From assembly GCF_001522865.1 (NCBI RefSeq), contig NZ_LOWB01000103.1, forward strand, positions 62,001 to 126,000: 64,000 bases of DNA, given 5' to 3'. How positions within the stretch are numbered: the stretch's first letter is position 1; each line of letters starts with the position of its first letter. The notes beneath the pieces are model-generated. The model was not told the DNA's origin and did not search any database. It worked only from the letters and a program-made list of their open reading frames with translations. Below are positions 18,885 through 28,936 of the stretch, piece after piece. Both the position numbers and the translations under genes were made by a program. Source of the DNA: Burkholderia sp. TSV86 (GTDB taxonomy: Bacteria > Pseudomonadota > Gammaproteobacteria > Burkholderiales > Burkholderiaceae).

Positions 18885-18936
18885 GAAGGACGAATGAAAA
18901 GGACGAACGAAAAGGACGAATGAAAAGGACAACCGA
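18885..18936. repeat. Four tandem 13-bp units in the exporter/NRPS divergent region
   Basis: Units of AAAGGACGAATGA (with small changes) start at 18885, 18898, 18911 and 18924. The tract lies between the two divergent MbaS-type promoters. Nothing else is seen in 18511-19018. Confidence 0.7.
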
Positions 18937-19018
18937 AGAATCGGGCAACCACCCCCGAAAAACGCCCCCGCCGACCGCAGCAAAAAAGCCAGCCAATTAA
19001 AAAGAGCGAAAGGTCGGT

Positions 19019-19042
19019 TAAAAAAATGGCGCGTGGTTCGTC
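19019..19042 (+). promoter_or_regulatory. MbaS-type promoter of the NRPS operon
   Basis: TAAAA at 19019 and CGTC at 19039-19042 are 15 bases apart. This is the third copy of the ECF motif seen at 6803 and 18510. The leader to the NRPS ATG would be about 75 nt. Confidence 0.6.
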
Positions 19043-19123
19043 TTGCAGTTGAAGCGGCCCGATCGCGGCCGGCGACATGAACGAACCGGCCGAACCGGCC
19101 AGTGCCAACGGACTTCACGCCCT

Positions 19124-22100
19124 ATGAAGAGCTTTCCGACTGCGCTGCATCAACGAATCCGCGCACTTGCGCGGCTTGCGCCCGACGCGCCCGCGCTCGC
19201 GTCGTTCGCGCCCGACACCGTGCGCCTGTCGCGCGGCGAACTCGACGAGCGCGCCGCGCGCCTCGCCGCCCGATTACGCGAAGCGGGCGTGACCACGGAG
19301 GTGCGGGTCGGCGTATGCGTCGCGCGCTCGTGCGACCTGTTCGTCGCGCTGCTCGCCGTGATGAAAGCAGGCGGCGTGTTCGTCGCGCTCGATCCGCGCC
19401 ATCCCGCCGCGCGGCTCGACTGGATCGTGCGTGATGCGGGGCTCGCGCACGGGATCGTCGACGCATCGGCCGATGCCGCGATGCGCGCACGCTTCGCGCA
19501 GTGCTTCGATGTGGCGGGCGCGGCGCATCCGGAGCCGGGCGCGCCGCGCGTATACGGCGACGACATGGTTCACCCGCGCGCGGCCGCGTACATGATCTAC
19601 ACGTCCGGCTCGACGGGCACGCCGAAAGCGGTGGTGGTCGAGCACGGCCCGCTTGCCGCGCATGGCGACGCGCTCGCCGAGTCGCTGCCGATCGGCTCCG
19701 ACGACCGCGTGCTGCATTTCGCGTCGGTGAACTTCGATGTCGCGATCGAGGCGTGGCTCGTGCCGCTCGCCGTCGGCGCCAGCGTGGTGATCAGCGATCC
19801 GCCGCCGTTCGCGCCCGACGCCGCGCATGCGCTGATCACGCGCGAGGGCGTGACGAACACGACGCTGCCGCCCGCGTATCTGCGCGAGTTCGCGGCGGTG
19901 TGTGCGCGCGACGGCGTGCCGCCGTCGCTGCGCGTGCTGCTGTTCGGCGGCGAGGCCATGCCGCAAAGCGCGTTCGACGAGATCCGCGCCGTGTTTGCGT
20001 CGATCCGGCTCGTCAACGGCTATGGGCCGACCGAAGCTGTGATCTCGCCGATGCTGTGGCCGCTCGACCCGGGCGCGACGCCCGCGCTCGACGATGCCAA
20101 CGGCTACGCGTCGCTGCCGATCGGCTGGCCGATCGGCCCGCGCGTCGCGCGGGTGGCCGGGCGGGACGGCGCGGCCGGCGCACCGGCCGCGCGCGGCGAA
20201 GCGGGCGAGCTGCTGCTCGGCGGCGTTTGCCTCGCGCGGGGCTATCACGGCCGTCCGGCGCTGAGCGCCGAGCGCTTCTTGCCGGACCCGGCGGGCGAGC
20301 CCGGCGCGCGGATCTACCGGACGGGCGATCTCGCGGCCGAGCGCGCCGACGGCTCGTTCGACTATCTGGGCCGTATCGACGATCAGGTACAGGTGCGCGG
20401 CGTGCGGGTCGAGCCGGGTGAGATCGCCGCGTGCCTGCTCACGCACCCGGGCGTGCGCGATGCGGGCGTGCTGGCCGAAACGGCCGGCGGCCGCACGCGG
20501 TTGATGGCGTGCGTCGTGGCGGCCGACCGCGTGAGCGCGCCGCCTGTCCGCGACGGCGCCGCGCTCGACGACGACGCGCTGCGCGCGCACCTCGCCGCAC
20601 ATTTGCCTGCGGCCTGGCTGCCGCATCGGTTCGAGTATTTCGACAAGCTGCCCTACACGCTGAACGGCAAACTGGACCGCGCGGCGCTGCGCGACGCAAT
20701 CGCCGCGCGGCCTGCCGAGGTCGCCGCCGATTATGACGCGCCGCGCACCGATGCCGAGCGCCGGCTTGCCGCGCTGTGGCAGCGCGTGTTGAACGATCAC
20801 GCGCCGCTGGGCCGCGCCGAGCGCTTTTTCGCCCGCGGCGGCGATTCGCTCGCCGCGATGCAATTGCAGACGGCAATCCGGCTCGAATGGCGCGTCGAAT
20901 GGCGGCTCGACGCGATTTTCGACGACCTGCCGCTCGCCGAATTCGCCGCGCGGCTCGAACGCGCCGAGCCGCTCGCGAGTGCGCCGCCCGCGCTGATCGC
21001 GGCGGCGGCGCGTCCCGCCGCGGCGGGCTTTGTCGAGCGCCCGGCGTCGTTCGCGCAACAGCGTTTCTGGGTGCTCGCGCGCACGCAGGATGCGGGTGCG
21101 GCTTATCACGTGTCGTTCCACTGGGACGTGGACGGCGCGCTCGCGCCCGCTACGCTGCAGCGCGCGCTCGATACGCTGATCGCCCGCCACCAAGCGTGGC
21201 GCACGACGCTCGCCGAAAACGACGACGGCGTCGTCATGCAGCGGATTCACGCTGCGCTGCCGGTGCGGCTCGCCACGGCCGATCTGCGCGGCGATCCGGC
21301 GCGCGGCGAGCGGCTCGACGAGTTGACCGAGCGTCATGCAAGCGCGCCGTTCGATCTATCCGAAGGCCCGCTCGTGCGCGCGCTGCTCGTCACGCTTGCC
21401 GACGGCGCACAGCGTTTCCTGCTGACGGCCCACCATGCGGTGAGCGACGGCTGGAGTTCGCGCTGCGCGTTCGACGAACTGACGCGCGCGTATGCGGCAT
21501 TTGCCGAGGGCCGCGAGCCGGAGCTGCCTGCGTTGCCGATCCAATATGCGGATTACGCGCAGTGGCAGCGCGATGCGCTGGACGCGCGCGAGGCCGCGCG
21601 CCAGCTCGTGTATTGGCGCAGCGCGCTCGCCGATGCGCCCGCGCCGCTCGCGCTGCCGCTCGACCGGCCGCGCGCTGCCGAGCGCGATTACCGCGGCGGC
21701 CGGATCGCGCGGCGTCTGTCGGCCGACGCGTCCGGCGCAGTCCGCGAACTCGCGCGGCGGCTGCATGCTTCGCCGTTTACCGTGCTGCTCGCCGCATTCG
21801 ACGCGTGGCTGTTCCGTTTGACGGGCGAGCGGGATCTCGTCGTCGCCGCGCCGATCGCGCAACGCGCGCGGGCGGAAACCGCGCCGCTCGTCGGTCTGTT
21901 TCTGAACACACTCGCGTTGCGCGCTCGTGTATCGCCCGCGCAGTCGTTCGAATCGCTGGCTGCGTCGGTGCGCGACGCGGCGTTCGGTGCGTTCGCCCAT
22001 CAGGACGTGCCGTTCGACCAGGTCGTCGATGCGGCGAAGCCGCCCGTGCGGCGCGGCGACGAGTGGCTGCGCGTGAAGTTCGCGCAGCAGTTCGATCTCG

Positions 22101-25100
22101 AATTGTCTTGCACGCTGCCGGGCGCGGAAGTGCGCATGGCGCCGGGGCTTGATCCGGCCGCGCGCTTCGATTTCGCACTTGATTTCACCGACGATCCGCG
22201 CGGCATCGAATTCGTCGCCGCGTATGCGTGCGACGAGCTCGACGACGCAACCGCGCACGCGTGGCTCGACAGCATTGCGGCGCTGGTCGACGACGCGGTA
22301 CGCGATCCACGCCGCGCGGTCGTCGAACTGGCGGTGGCGATGCCGGGGGCCAGCGGTGCCGCATCGCACGCGTGGCTCGCCGGCCGGCCGCTCGCGACCG
22401 GCTCCGACGTGCTCGCGCCGTTCGCGCGCGCGGCAGCCGAGCACCCGCACCGGATCGCGCTTGCCGACGCCGGCACGCAGCTCACGTTCGCCGAGCTGGA
22501 CGACGCGTCCGACCGCGTCGCGCTCGCGCTGCGCCGCGACGGCGTGCGCGCGGAGACACCCGTTGCGATCTGCATCGAGCGTTCGGCGCACTTCGTCGTC
22601 GCGTTCGTCGGCGTGCTGAAGGCCGGGGCGTGCGCGGTGCCGCTCGATCCGGCATCGCCGCGCGAGCGGATCGCCGCGGCGCTTGCCGCGTGCGGCGCGC
22701 GGCGAATGTTCGTGGCGGGCGCGCCCGGCGGTTTGGCCGGCTTCGGCGGCATCGCGCTGCTCGACGTCGACGCATGCGCGCATGACGCGTCGCTCGCGCA
22801 TGCCGCCGCGCCGCGCGTATCGCCGCATCCGGAGCAGGCCGCGTACCTGATCTTCACGTCCGGCTCGACCGGCGAGCCGAAGGGCGTCGTCGTCTCGCAC
22901 CGCGCGCTTGGCGATTACGTGGCGGGCATGCTCGACGAGCTGGCGTTCGCGCCCGGCGCGTCGATGGCGATGGTGTCGACGGTGGCGGCCGATCTCGGGC
23001 ACACGACGCTGTTCGGCGCGCTGTGCTCGGGCCGCACGTTGCATTTGCTGCCCGCGCAAGCGGCGTTCGATCCGGACCGCTTCGCGCACGAGATGGCGAC
23101 GCGCGACGTCGGCGTGCTGAAAATCGTGCCGAGCCATCTGCACGCGCTGCTCGATGCGCAGCGCGCCGCCGACGTGCTGCCCGCGCACGCGCTCGTCATG
23201 GGCGGCGAGGCGCTGCCGTGGGCGCTCGTCGAGCGGATCGCCGCGCTCAAGCCCGGCTGCCGCGTGATCAATCACTATGGGCCGACCGAGGCAAGCGTCG
23301 GTGCGCTCGTGTGCGATACGTCCGCGCCGGCGCAGGCGGCGCTGCGCGCGGCGGCCGCCGGCGGCTGCGCGCGCAGCGTGCCGCTCGGGCAGCCGCTGCC
23401 GAACGTGCACGCCTGCGTGCTCGACGCCTATGGCGCGAGCATGCCGGTGGGCGCGATCGGCGAGCTGTATCTGGGCGGCCCGGGCGTGGCGCGCGGCTAT
23501 TGGCAGCGCGCGGCGGCAAGCGCCGAGCGCTTCGTGCCGCATCCGCACGGCGCGGGCGAGCGCGTCTACCGAACCGGCGACCGCGTGCGGCTGCGAGCGG
23601 ACGGCCGGATCGATTTTCTTGGAAGGCTCGACGATCAGGTGAAGATTCGCGGCTACCGCGTCGAGCCGGGCGAGGTGAGCGCCGCGTTGCGCACGCTTGA
23701 CGGCGTTGCGCAGGCCGAGACGCTGGCCGTCGAGCATGACGCGCGGCTGCGCCTGGTTGGATTCGCGACGCCCGCGGCCGGCGCGCGGCTCGACGGCCCC
23801 GCGCTGCGCGACGCGCTGGCCGCGAGCCTGCCGGATTACATGGTGCCCGCCGTGATCGTCGTGCTCGCTACGTTGCCCGTGACCGCGAACGGCAAGGTCG
23901 ATCGCGCGGCGCTGCGCGCGCTCGCGCATGAGCCGGCTGCGACTCCCGCCGCCGGCGCGAACGACGCCGATGCGCCGCAGGGCGAGCGGGAAGCCGTGCT
24001 CGCGGCCGTTTGGCGTGATGTGCTGAAAGCGCCGCGCGTCGGTCGCCACGACAATTTCTTCGAACTGGGCGGCGATTCGATTCTGGTGTTGCAGGTGATC
24101 GCGCGCTCGCGCAAACGCGGCGTCAAATTCACGCCGAAACAATTGTTCGATGCGCCGACGCTCGCGGAGCTTGCGCGCGTGGCCACCGTGGTCGATCCGG
24201 CCGCCGCGCCGATGCACGGCGCGGCGGCGCAGGCCGACGCGGCTGCCGCCGGGCGGCCCGCCGGAGAGCCTGCGCGGCAGAGCTGGCTCACGCCCGCGCA
24301 GTTGCGCTTTTTCGCGCTCGATATCCCGCGGCGCGGCCACTGGAACCAGTCGATCGAACTCGACGTCGCCGGCGCGTTCGATTTCGACGCGTTCGCGCGC
24401 GCGTTCGACGCCGTGCTGACCCAGCATCCGGTGTTCCGGCAGCGCTTCGCGCCGGCCGGCGCGAACGGCGCGTGGCTGTGCGCCGACGCGCCGCGCGCGT
24501 TCGATTCGCTGCCGCTCGCGGCCGCCGCCGCGCGCGACGAGGCCGACGCGCTCGCACAGTTCGACGCGCTGCAACGCACGCTCGACGTGACGCACGGCCC
24601 GCTTGCATGCGCGTTCGCGGCCGCGCTGCCCGGCGGCGCGACCAAGCTTTATCTGGCGATCCATCATCTGATTGTCGATGGCGTGTCGTGGCGCCTGCTG
24701 CTCGACGATCTCGATGCCGCGTACCGCGCCGCCTGCGAGCGCCGCGCGGTGCGGCTCGCACCGGCGGGCGCGAGTGCGTCCGACTGGGCCGCGCGGCTCG
24801 CGCGCGCGGCCCGCGATCGCGCGGGCCCGTTCGCGGCCGAGTTGCCATACTGGAGCGCGCTCGCCGGTCCGTGCGACGACCTCCGGCTCGACCACCCCGG
24901 CGCGGCGGCGACGAACGCCGACGCCGCCGTGGTGATCCAGACCGTCGACGCGGCGCTTACGCGCGACGTGCTGACCGATGCGAACGCCGCGTATCGCACC
25001 CACGCGGTCGAGCTGCTGATCGCGGCGCTCGCCGCCGCGCTCGGAGGCCACACCGGCGCGGCGTCGTGCCGGCTCGAACTCGAAGGGCACGGCCGCGAGC

Positions 25101-28100
25101 CGCTGTTCGACGATATCGACGCGAGCCGCACGCTCGGCTGGCTGACGAGCCATTATCCGGTTGCGTTCGCACTCGAGGCGACGCCCGAGGCGACGCTGGC
25201 GGGCGTGAAGGACGCGCTGCGCGCGGTGCCGAACAAGGGGCTCGGCTTCGGCGTGCTGCGCCATTACGGCAACGATGCGGCGTGCGCCGCGCTCGCCCAA
25301 GTGCCGCGCCCGCGCGTGACGTTCAACTACCTCGGCCAGTTCGACGCGCCGCGCGGCGCGGCCCTCGTGCCGCGCTTCGGCGGCGCGGGGTGCGAGCGCG
25401 ATCCGGCCGGCCCGCTCGGCAATGCGCTCGCGATTCACGCGTATGTCGACGCGCATGACGCGCGCGCGCTGAAAGTGCATTGGGTGTACGGCGCGACGCA
25501 GTTCGAGCGCGCGACGATCGAAGCGCTCGCCGCGCGGTTCGACGCGGCGCTGCGCGAACTGGCGGCGGCGTGCGCCGCGCGCGTGGCCGAGCGCGGCGCG
25601 GGCGCGACGCCGGGCGATTATCCGCTTGCGCGGGCGGCCGGGCTCACACAGGCGGCGCTGGATCGGTTGCCGTTCGACGCGCGCGCTATCGACGATATCT
25701 ATCCGCTGTCGCCGATGCAGCAGGGGATTCTGTTCCATACGCTGCTCGCGCCGGAGCGCGCGACCTATGTGAACCAGCTCGTCGCGACGCTCGTCGCGCC
25801 GGACATCGAGCGGCTGCGCGCCGCATTCGACGCGGCGGTGCCGCGTCACGACATCCTGCGCACCGGCTTCGCCGCGCACGAGGCCAAGCCGATGCAGATC
25901 GTCCACCGGCAAGCGCGCATGCCGGTGGAGCTGATCGACTGGCGCGGCGCGCATCCGGACGCCGCGAGCCTGGATGCCGCGCTCGACGCGTGGCTGGCTG
26001 GCGACCGCGCGCGCGGGTTCGATCTCGCCGCGCCGCCGCTGATGCGTGTCACGCTGATCCGCACCGGCGAGGCCGAATGGCGGCTCGTCTGGACCCGCCA
26101 TCATTTGCTGCTCGACGGCTGGAGCACGGCGAACCTGTTCGCGCAGGTGCTGCGCGACTATATCGAGCCGCCGCGCGCGAACCCGTTTGGCGCGCCGGCG
26201 CGCGAGCGCTATCGCGATTTCATCGCGTGGCTTGCGCAGCGCGATGCCGACGCGGACCGCGCGTTCTGGCTCGAGCGCCTCGCGCGGCTCGACGAGCCGA
26301 CGCGCGTGGCCGAGCGCGAGCCCGCCACGGCCGCCGAGGCGGGCCGCGCAGCCCACACGGCGCCGCGCCGCGCGAACTGGCGCGCGGCATGGTCCGCCGC
26401 CGACACCGCACGCGTGGCCGATGCCGCGCGGCGCCTGCAAGTAACCGTCAATACGATCGTGCAGGGCGCGTGGGCGCTCGCATTGCAGCGCGTCACGCAT
26501 CGCACGGCCGTTGCGTTCGGCGCGACGGTCGCGGGGCGGCCGCACGCGCTGCCCGACGCCGACAAGGTGCTCGGCCTCTACATCAACACGGTGCCGGTGA
26601 TCACCGCGCCGCTGCCGCAGCTTGCCGCGCGCGCGTGGCTTGCCGGCCTGCAACGCGACAACGCGGCGGCGCTCGAGCACGCGCATACGCCGCTTTACGA
26701 GATCCAGCAGTGGGCGGGGATGGGCGGCGCGCTGTTCGACACGTTGATCGTGTTTGAAAACTACCCGGTCGACGAAGCGTGGCAGGGGCGCGATCCGCGC
26801 GCGCTGCAAATGCGCGCGCTGCGCAACATCGAGGCGACTGATTTCGCGGTGACGCTCGGCATCGAGGCTGGCGACACGCTATCGATCGATTACGGCTACG
26901 ATCCGCAGCGAATCAGCGGTGCGCGCGTGCACGCGCTGCACCGCGCGTTCGCCGCCTGCATCGACGGTCTGATCGCGGCCCCGGACGCGCCGCTTGGCAC
27001 GATCTCATGCGCGCAAGCGGATGATCTCGCGCTGATCGCCCGTTGCAATGCGACCGGCGTGAGCTGGCCCGACGCGCGGCGCGCGCCGCTTCATATGCAA
27101 TTCGAGGCGGCGGCTCGCGCGCGGCCCGGCGCGGTCGCGCTCGAAATCGTAGGCGGCGACGGCGCGATCCGGCGCTTGACTTATGCCGAGCTTGACGAGC
27201 AGTCGAACCGTGTGGCGGCGGCGCTTGGCGCATCCGGCGTGCGGCCCGATTCGATCGTCGCGCTGTGCGCCGAGCGCTCGTTCGACATGCTGATCGCGCT
27301 GCTCGGCGCGCTGAAGGCGGGCGCCGCGTATCTGCCCATCGATCCCGACTATCCCGACGAGCGGATCGCGTACCTGCTCGGCGACGCGAAGCCGCCTGTC
27401 GTCATCACGCAGGCACAATGGCGTTCGCGCATCGATACGGCGCTCGCGGGCAGCGATGCCGCCGTCTTCACGCTCGACGCGCTGCTCGCGCACCCGGGCG
27501 CGGACATGCCGCCGCGGCGTGCCGGCGTGTCGCCCGATCAGCTCGCGTATCTGCTCTACACGTCTGGCTCGACCGGCCAGCCCAAGGGCGCCGGCAACAC
27601 GCACGGCGCGCTGGCGAACTGGATCGCGTGGACGCAGGATGCGTCGCCGCTCACGTGCGACGACGTCGTGCTGCACAAGGCGCCGTTCGGCTTCGACGTC
27701 TCGGTGTGGGAATCGGTGTGGCCGCTCGCGGTCGGCGCGACGCTCGCGATCGCCGCGCCCGCGGACCATCGCGATCCCGCCCGGCTGGTCGACGCGATCC
27801 ACACGCATCGCGTGACGACGCTGCACTTCGTGCCGTCGATGCTTGCCGCGTTCGTCGCGTATCTCGACGATTTCGCCGCGGCCGGCGCCGCCGCGCGCTG
27901 CGCGAGCGTCAAGACGATCTTCGCGGGCGGCGAGGCGCTTGCGCCCGAGCTGGTGGCGCGCGTGGCGGCGCGGCTGCCGCACGTGCGGCTTCACAATTCG
28001 TATGGGCCGACCGAATCGGCGATCGGCGTGTCGCATTGGGCGTGTACGGCCGACGATGCGCGCGCGGGCTCGGTGCCGATCGGCCATCCGATCGCGAACG

Positions 28101-28927
28101 TGCAATTGCACGTGCTCGACGCCGCGCTCTATCCGGCGCCGCTTGGCGCGACGGGCGAGCTGTATCTGGGCGGCGCGGGTCTGGCGCGGGGCTATCTCGG
28201 CCGCGCGGCGCTGACGGCCGAACGCTTCGTGCCCGATCCGCAGCACGCCGGCGCGCGCCTTTACCGGACCGGCGACCTCGTGCGCCGGCTTGCGGACGGC
28301 GCGCTCGACTATCTCGGCCGGATCGACACGCAGGTGAAGCTGCGCGGCCAGCGCATCGAGCTTGGCGAGATCGAAGCCCGGCTGCGCGCGGCGGCGCAGG
28401 TGCGCGATGCGGTCGTGATCGTGCGCGATGAGCGGCTGATCGGCTATGTCGCGTGCGCGGCGCCGGCCGCGTTCGACGAAGCCGCGCTGCTCGAGCAGCT
28501 GCGCGCGCAATTGCCTGCGTACATGGTGCCCGCGCGGCTCGTCGCGCTCGATGCGCTGCCCGTCACGCCGAACGGCAAGTGCGACCGCCGCGCGCTGCCC
28601 GAGCCGGTGTTCGACGCGCGGCCGGCCGACGTGCCGCGCACCGATACCGAGCGCGCGCTCGCGGCGATCTGGCAGCGCGTGCTGCGTTTGCGCGAGATCG
28701 GCCGTGACGACGATTTCTTCGCGCTCGGCGGCCATTCGCTGCTCGCCGCGCAAGTGAACGCGCAGGCGAACCTGCAATGGGCGCTGACGCTGCCGCTGCG
28801 CACGATCTTCGACGAGCGCACGCTCGCGCGTTGCGCGGCGGCGATTGACCGTGCGCGCGACGCGAACCGCGGGCGCGACGCCGCGAGCGCGATCGATGCA
28901 TTGCTTGGCGAGCTTGAAACCCAATAA
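19124..28927 (+). CDS. mbaI: Malleobactin NRPS 1, three modules (A-T-C-A-T-E-C-A-T)
   Basis: This is a 3267-residue NRPS matching OrbI in module order. Domain order: A1 (YTSGSTG near 159), T1 (GGDSL near 573), C1 (HHAVSDG near 770), A2 (FTSGSTG near 1243), T2 (GGDSI near 1650), E (HHLIVDG near 1846, FNYLGQFD near 2066), C2 (HHLLLDG near 2326), A3 (YTSGSTG near 2811), T3 (GGHSL near 3202). Reading the binding pockets by eye, A2 gives D-L-T-K-V-G-H-V, an Asp code, and the E domain makes it D. A3 gives D-V-W-H, Ser-like. A1 (D-V-E-T) would take hydroxyornithine. There is no loading C domain and no thioesterase. ATG 19124 is chosen over upstream in-frame codons on family grounds. Strict module order is read directly; substrates are inferred. 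Confidence 0.93.
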   Translation: MKSFPTALHQRIRALARLAPDAPALASFAPDTVRLSRGELDERAARLAARLREAGVTTEVRVGVCVARSCDLFVALLAVMKAGGVFVALDPRHPAARLDWIVRDAGLAHGIVDASADAAMRARFAQCFDVAGAAHPEPGAPRVYGDDMVHPRAAAYMIYTSGSTGTPKAVVVEHGPLAAHGDALAESLPIGSDDRVLHFASVNFDVAIEAWLVPLAVGASVVISDPPPFAPDAAHALITREGVTNTTLPPAYLREFAAVCARDGVPPSLRVLLFGGEAMPQSAFDEIRAVFASIRLVNGYGPTEAVISPMLWPLDPGATPALDDANGYASLPIGWPIGPRVARVAGRDGAAGAPAARGEAGELLLGGVCLARGYHGRPALSAERFLPDPAGEPGARIYRTGDLAAERADGSFDYLGRIDDQVQVRGVRVEPGEIAACLLTHPGVRDAGVLAETAGGRTRLMACVVAADRVSAPPVRDGAALDDDALRAHLAAHLPAAWLPHRFEYFDKLPYTLNGKLDRAALRDAIAARPAEVAADYDAPRTDAERRLAALWQRVLNDHAPLGRAERFFARGGDSLAAMQLQTAIRLEWRVEWRLDAIFDDLPLAEFAARLERAEPLASAPPALIAAAARPAAAGFVERPASFAQQRFWVLARTQDAGAAYHVSFHWDVDGALAPATLQRALDTLIARHQAWRTTLAENDDGVVMQRIHAALPVRLATADLRGDPARGERLDELTERHASAPFDLSEGPLVRALLVTLADGAQRFLLTAHHAVSDGWSSRCAFDELTRAYAAFAEGREPELPALPIQYADYAQWQRDALDAREAARQLVYWRSALADAPAPLALPLDRPRAAERDYRGGRIARRLSADASGAVRELARRLHASPFTVLLAAFDAWLFRLTGERDLVVAAPIAQRARAETAPLVGLFLNTLALRARVSPAQSFESLAASVRDAAFGAFAHQDVPFDQVVDAAKPPVRRGDEWLRVKFAQQFDLELSCTLPGAEVRMAPGLDPAARFDFALDFTDDPRGIEFVAAYACDELDDATAHAWLDSIAALVDDAVRDPRRAVVELAVAMPGASGAASHAWLAGRPLATGSDVLAPFARAAAEHPHRIALADAGTQLTFAELDDASDRVALALRRDGVRAETPVAICIERSAHFVVAFVGVLKAGACAVPLDPASPRERIAAALAACGARRMFVAGAPGGLAGFGGIALLDVDACAHDASLAHAAAPRVSPHPEQAAYLIFTSGSTGEPKGVVVSHRALGDYVAGMLDELAFAPGASMAMVSTVAADLGHTTLFGALCSGRTLHLLPAQAAFDPDRFAHEMATRDVGVLKIVPSHLHALLDAQRAADVLPAHALVMGGEALPWALVERIAALKPGCRVINHYGPTEASVGALVCDTSAPAQAALRAAAAGGCARSVPLGQPLPNVHACVLDAYGASMPVGAIGELYLGGPGVARGYWQRAAASAERFVPHPHGAGERVYRTGDRVRLRADGRIDFLGRLDDQVKIRGYRVEPGEVSAALRTLDGVAQAETLAVEHDARLRLVGFATPAAGARLDGPALRDALAASLPDYMVPAVIVVLATLPVTANGKVDRAALRALAHEPAATPAAGANDADAPQGEREAVLAAVWRDVLKAPRVGRHDNFFELGGDSILVLQVIARSRKRGVKFTPKQLFDAPTLAELARVATVVDPAAAPMHGAAAQADAAAAGRPAGEPARQSWLTPAQLRFFALDIPRRGHWNQSIELDVAGAFDFDAFARAFDAVLTQHPVFRQRFAPAGANGAWLCADAPRAFDSLPLAAAAARDEADALAQFDALQRTLDVTHGPLACAFAAALPGGATKLYLAIHHLIVDGVSWRLLLDDLDAAYRAACERRAVRLAPAGASASDWAARLARAARDRAGPFAAELPYWSALAGPCDDLRLDHPGAAATNADAAVVIQTVDAALTRDVLTDANAAYRTHAVELLIAALAAALGGHTGAASCRLELEGHGREPLFDDIDASRTLGWLTSHYPVAFALEATPEATLAGVKDALRAVPNKGLGFGVLRHYGNDAACAALAQVPRPRVTFNYLGQFDAPRGAALVPRFGGAGCERDPAGPLGNALAIHAYVDAHDARALKVHWVYGATQFERATIEALAARFDAALRELAAACAARVAERGAGATPGDYPLARAAGLTQAALDRLPFDARAIDDIYPLSPMQQGILFHTLLAPERATYVNQLVATLVAPDIERLRAAFDAAVPRHDILRTGFAAHEAKPMQIVHRQARMPVELIDWRGAHPDAASLDAALDAWLAGDRARGFDLAAPPLMRVTLIRTGEAEWRLVWTRHHLLLDGWSTANLFAQVLRDYIEPPRANPFGAPARERYRDFIAWLAQRDADADRAFWLERLARLDEPTRVAEREPATAAEAGRAAHTAPRRANWRAAWSAADTARVADAARRLQVTVNTIVQGAWALALQRVTHRTAVAFGATVAGRPHALPDADKVLGLYINTVPVITAPLPQLAARAWLAGLQRDNAAALEHAHTPLYEIQQWAGMGGALFDTLIVFENYPVDEAWQGRDPRALQMRALRNIEATDFAVTLGIEAGDTLSIDYGYDPQRISGARVHALHRAFAACIDGLIAAPDAPLGTISCAQADDLALIARCNATGVSWPDARRAPLHMQFEAAARARPGAVALEIVGGDGAIRRLTYAELDEQSNRVAAALGASGVRPDSIVALCAERSFDMLIALLGALKAGAAYLPIDPDYPDERIAYLLGDAKPPVVITQAQWRSRIDTALAGSDAAVFTLDALLAHPGADMPPRRAGVSPDQLAYLLYTSGSTGQPKGAGNTHGALANWIAWTQDASPLTCDDVVLHKAPFGFDVSVWESVWPLAVGATLAIAAPADHRDPARLVDAIHTHRVTTLHFVPSMLAAFVAYLDDFAAAGAAARCASVKTIFAGGEALAPELVARVAARLPHVRLHNSYGPTESAIGVSHWACTADDARAGSVPIGHPIANVQLHVLDAALYPAPLGATGELYLGGAGLARGYLGRAALTAERFVPDPQHAGARLYRTGDLVRRLADGALDYLGRIDTQVKLRGQRIELGEIEARLRAAAQVRDAVVIVRDERLIGYVACAAPAAFDEAALLEQLRAQLPAYMVPARLVALDALPVTPNGKCDRRALPEPVFDARPADVPRTDTERALAAIWQRVLRLREIGRDDDFFALGGHSLLAAQVNAQANLQWALTLPLRTIFDERTLARCAAAIDRARDANRGRDAASAIDALLGELETQ

Positions 28928-28936
28928 GGAATCCGC

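Noticed and set aside
21356..26809. 1817-codon open frame on the minus strand opposite the first NRPS gene
   Set aside because: It is antisense to clear NRPS domains. The translation is Arg/Ala/His-rich with no family, a typical shadow in GC-rich DNA. The same applies to 27005-31144 and 33789-38093.
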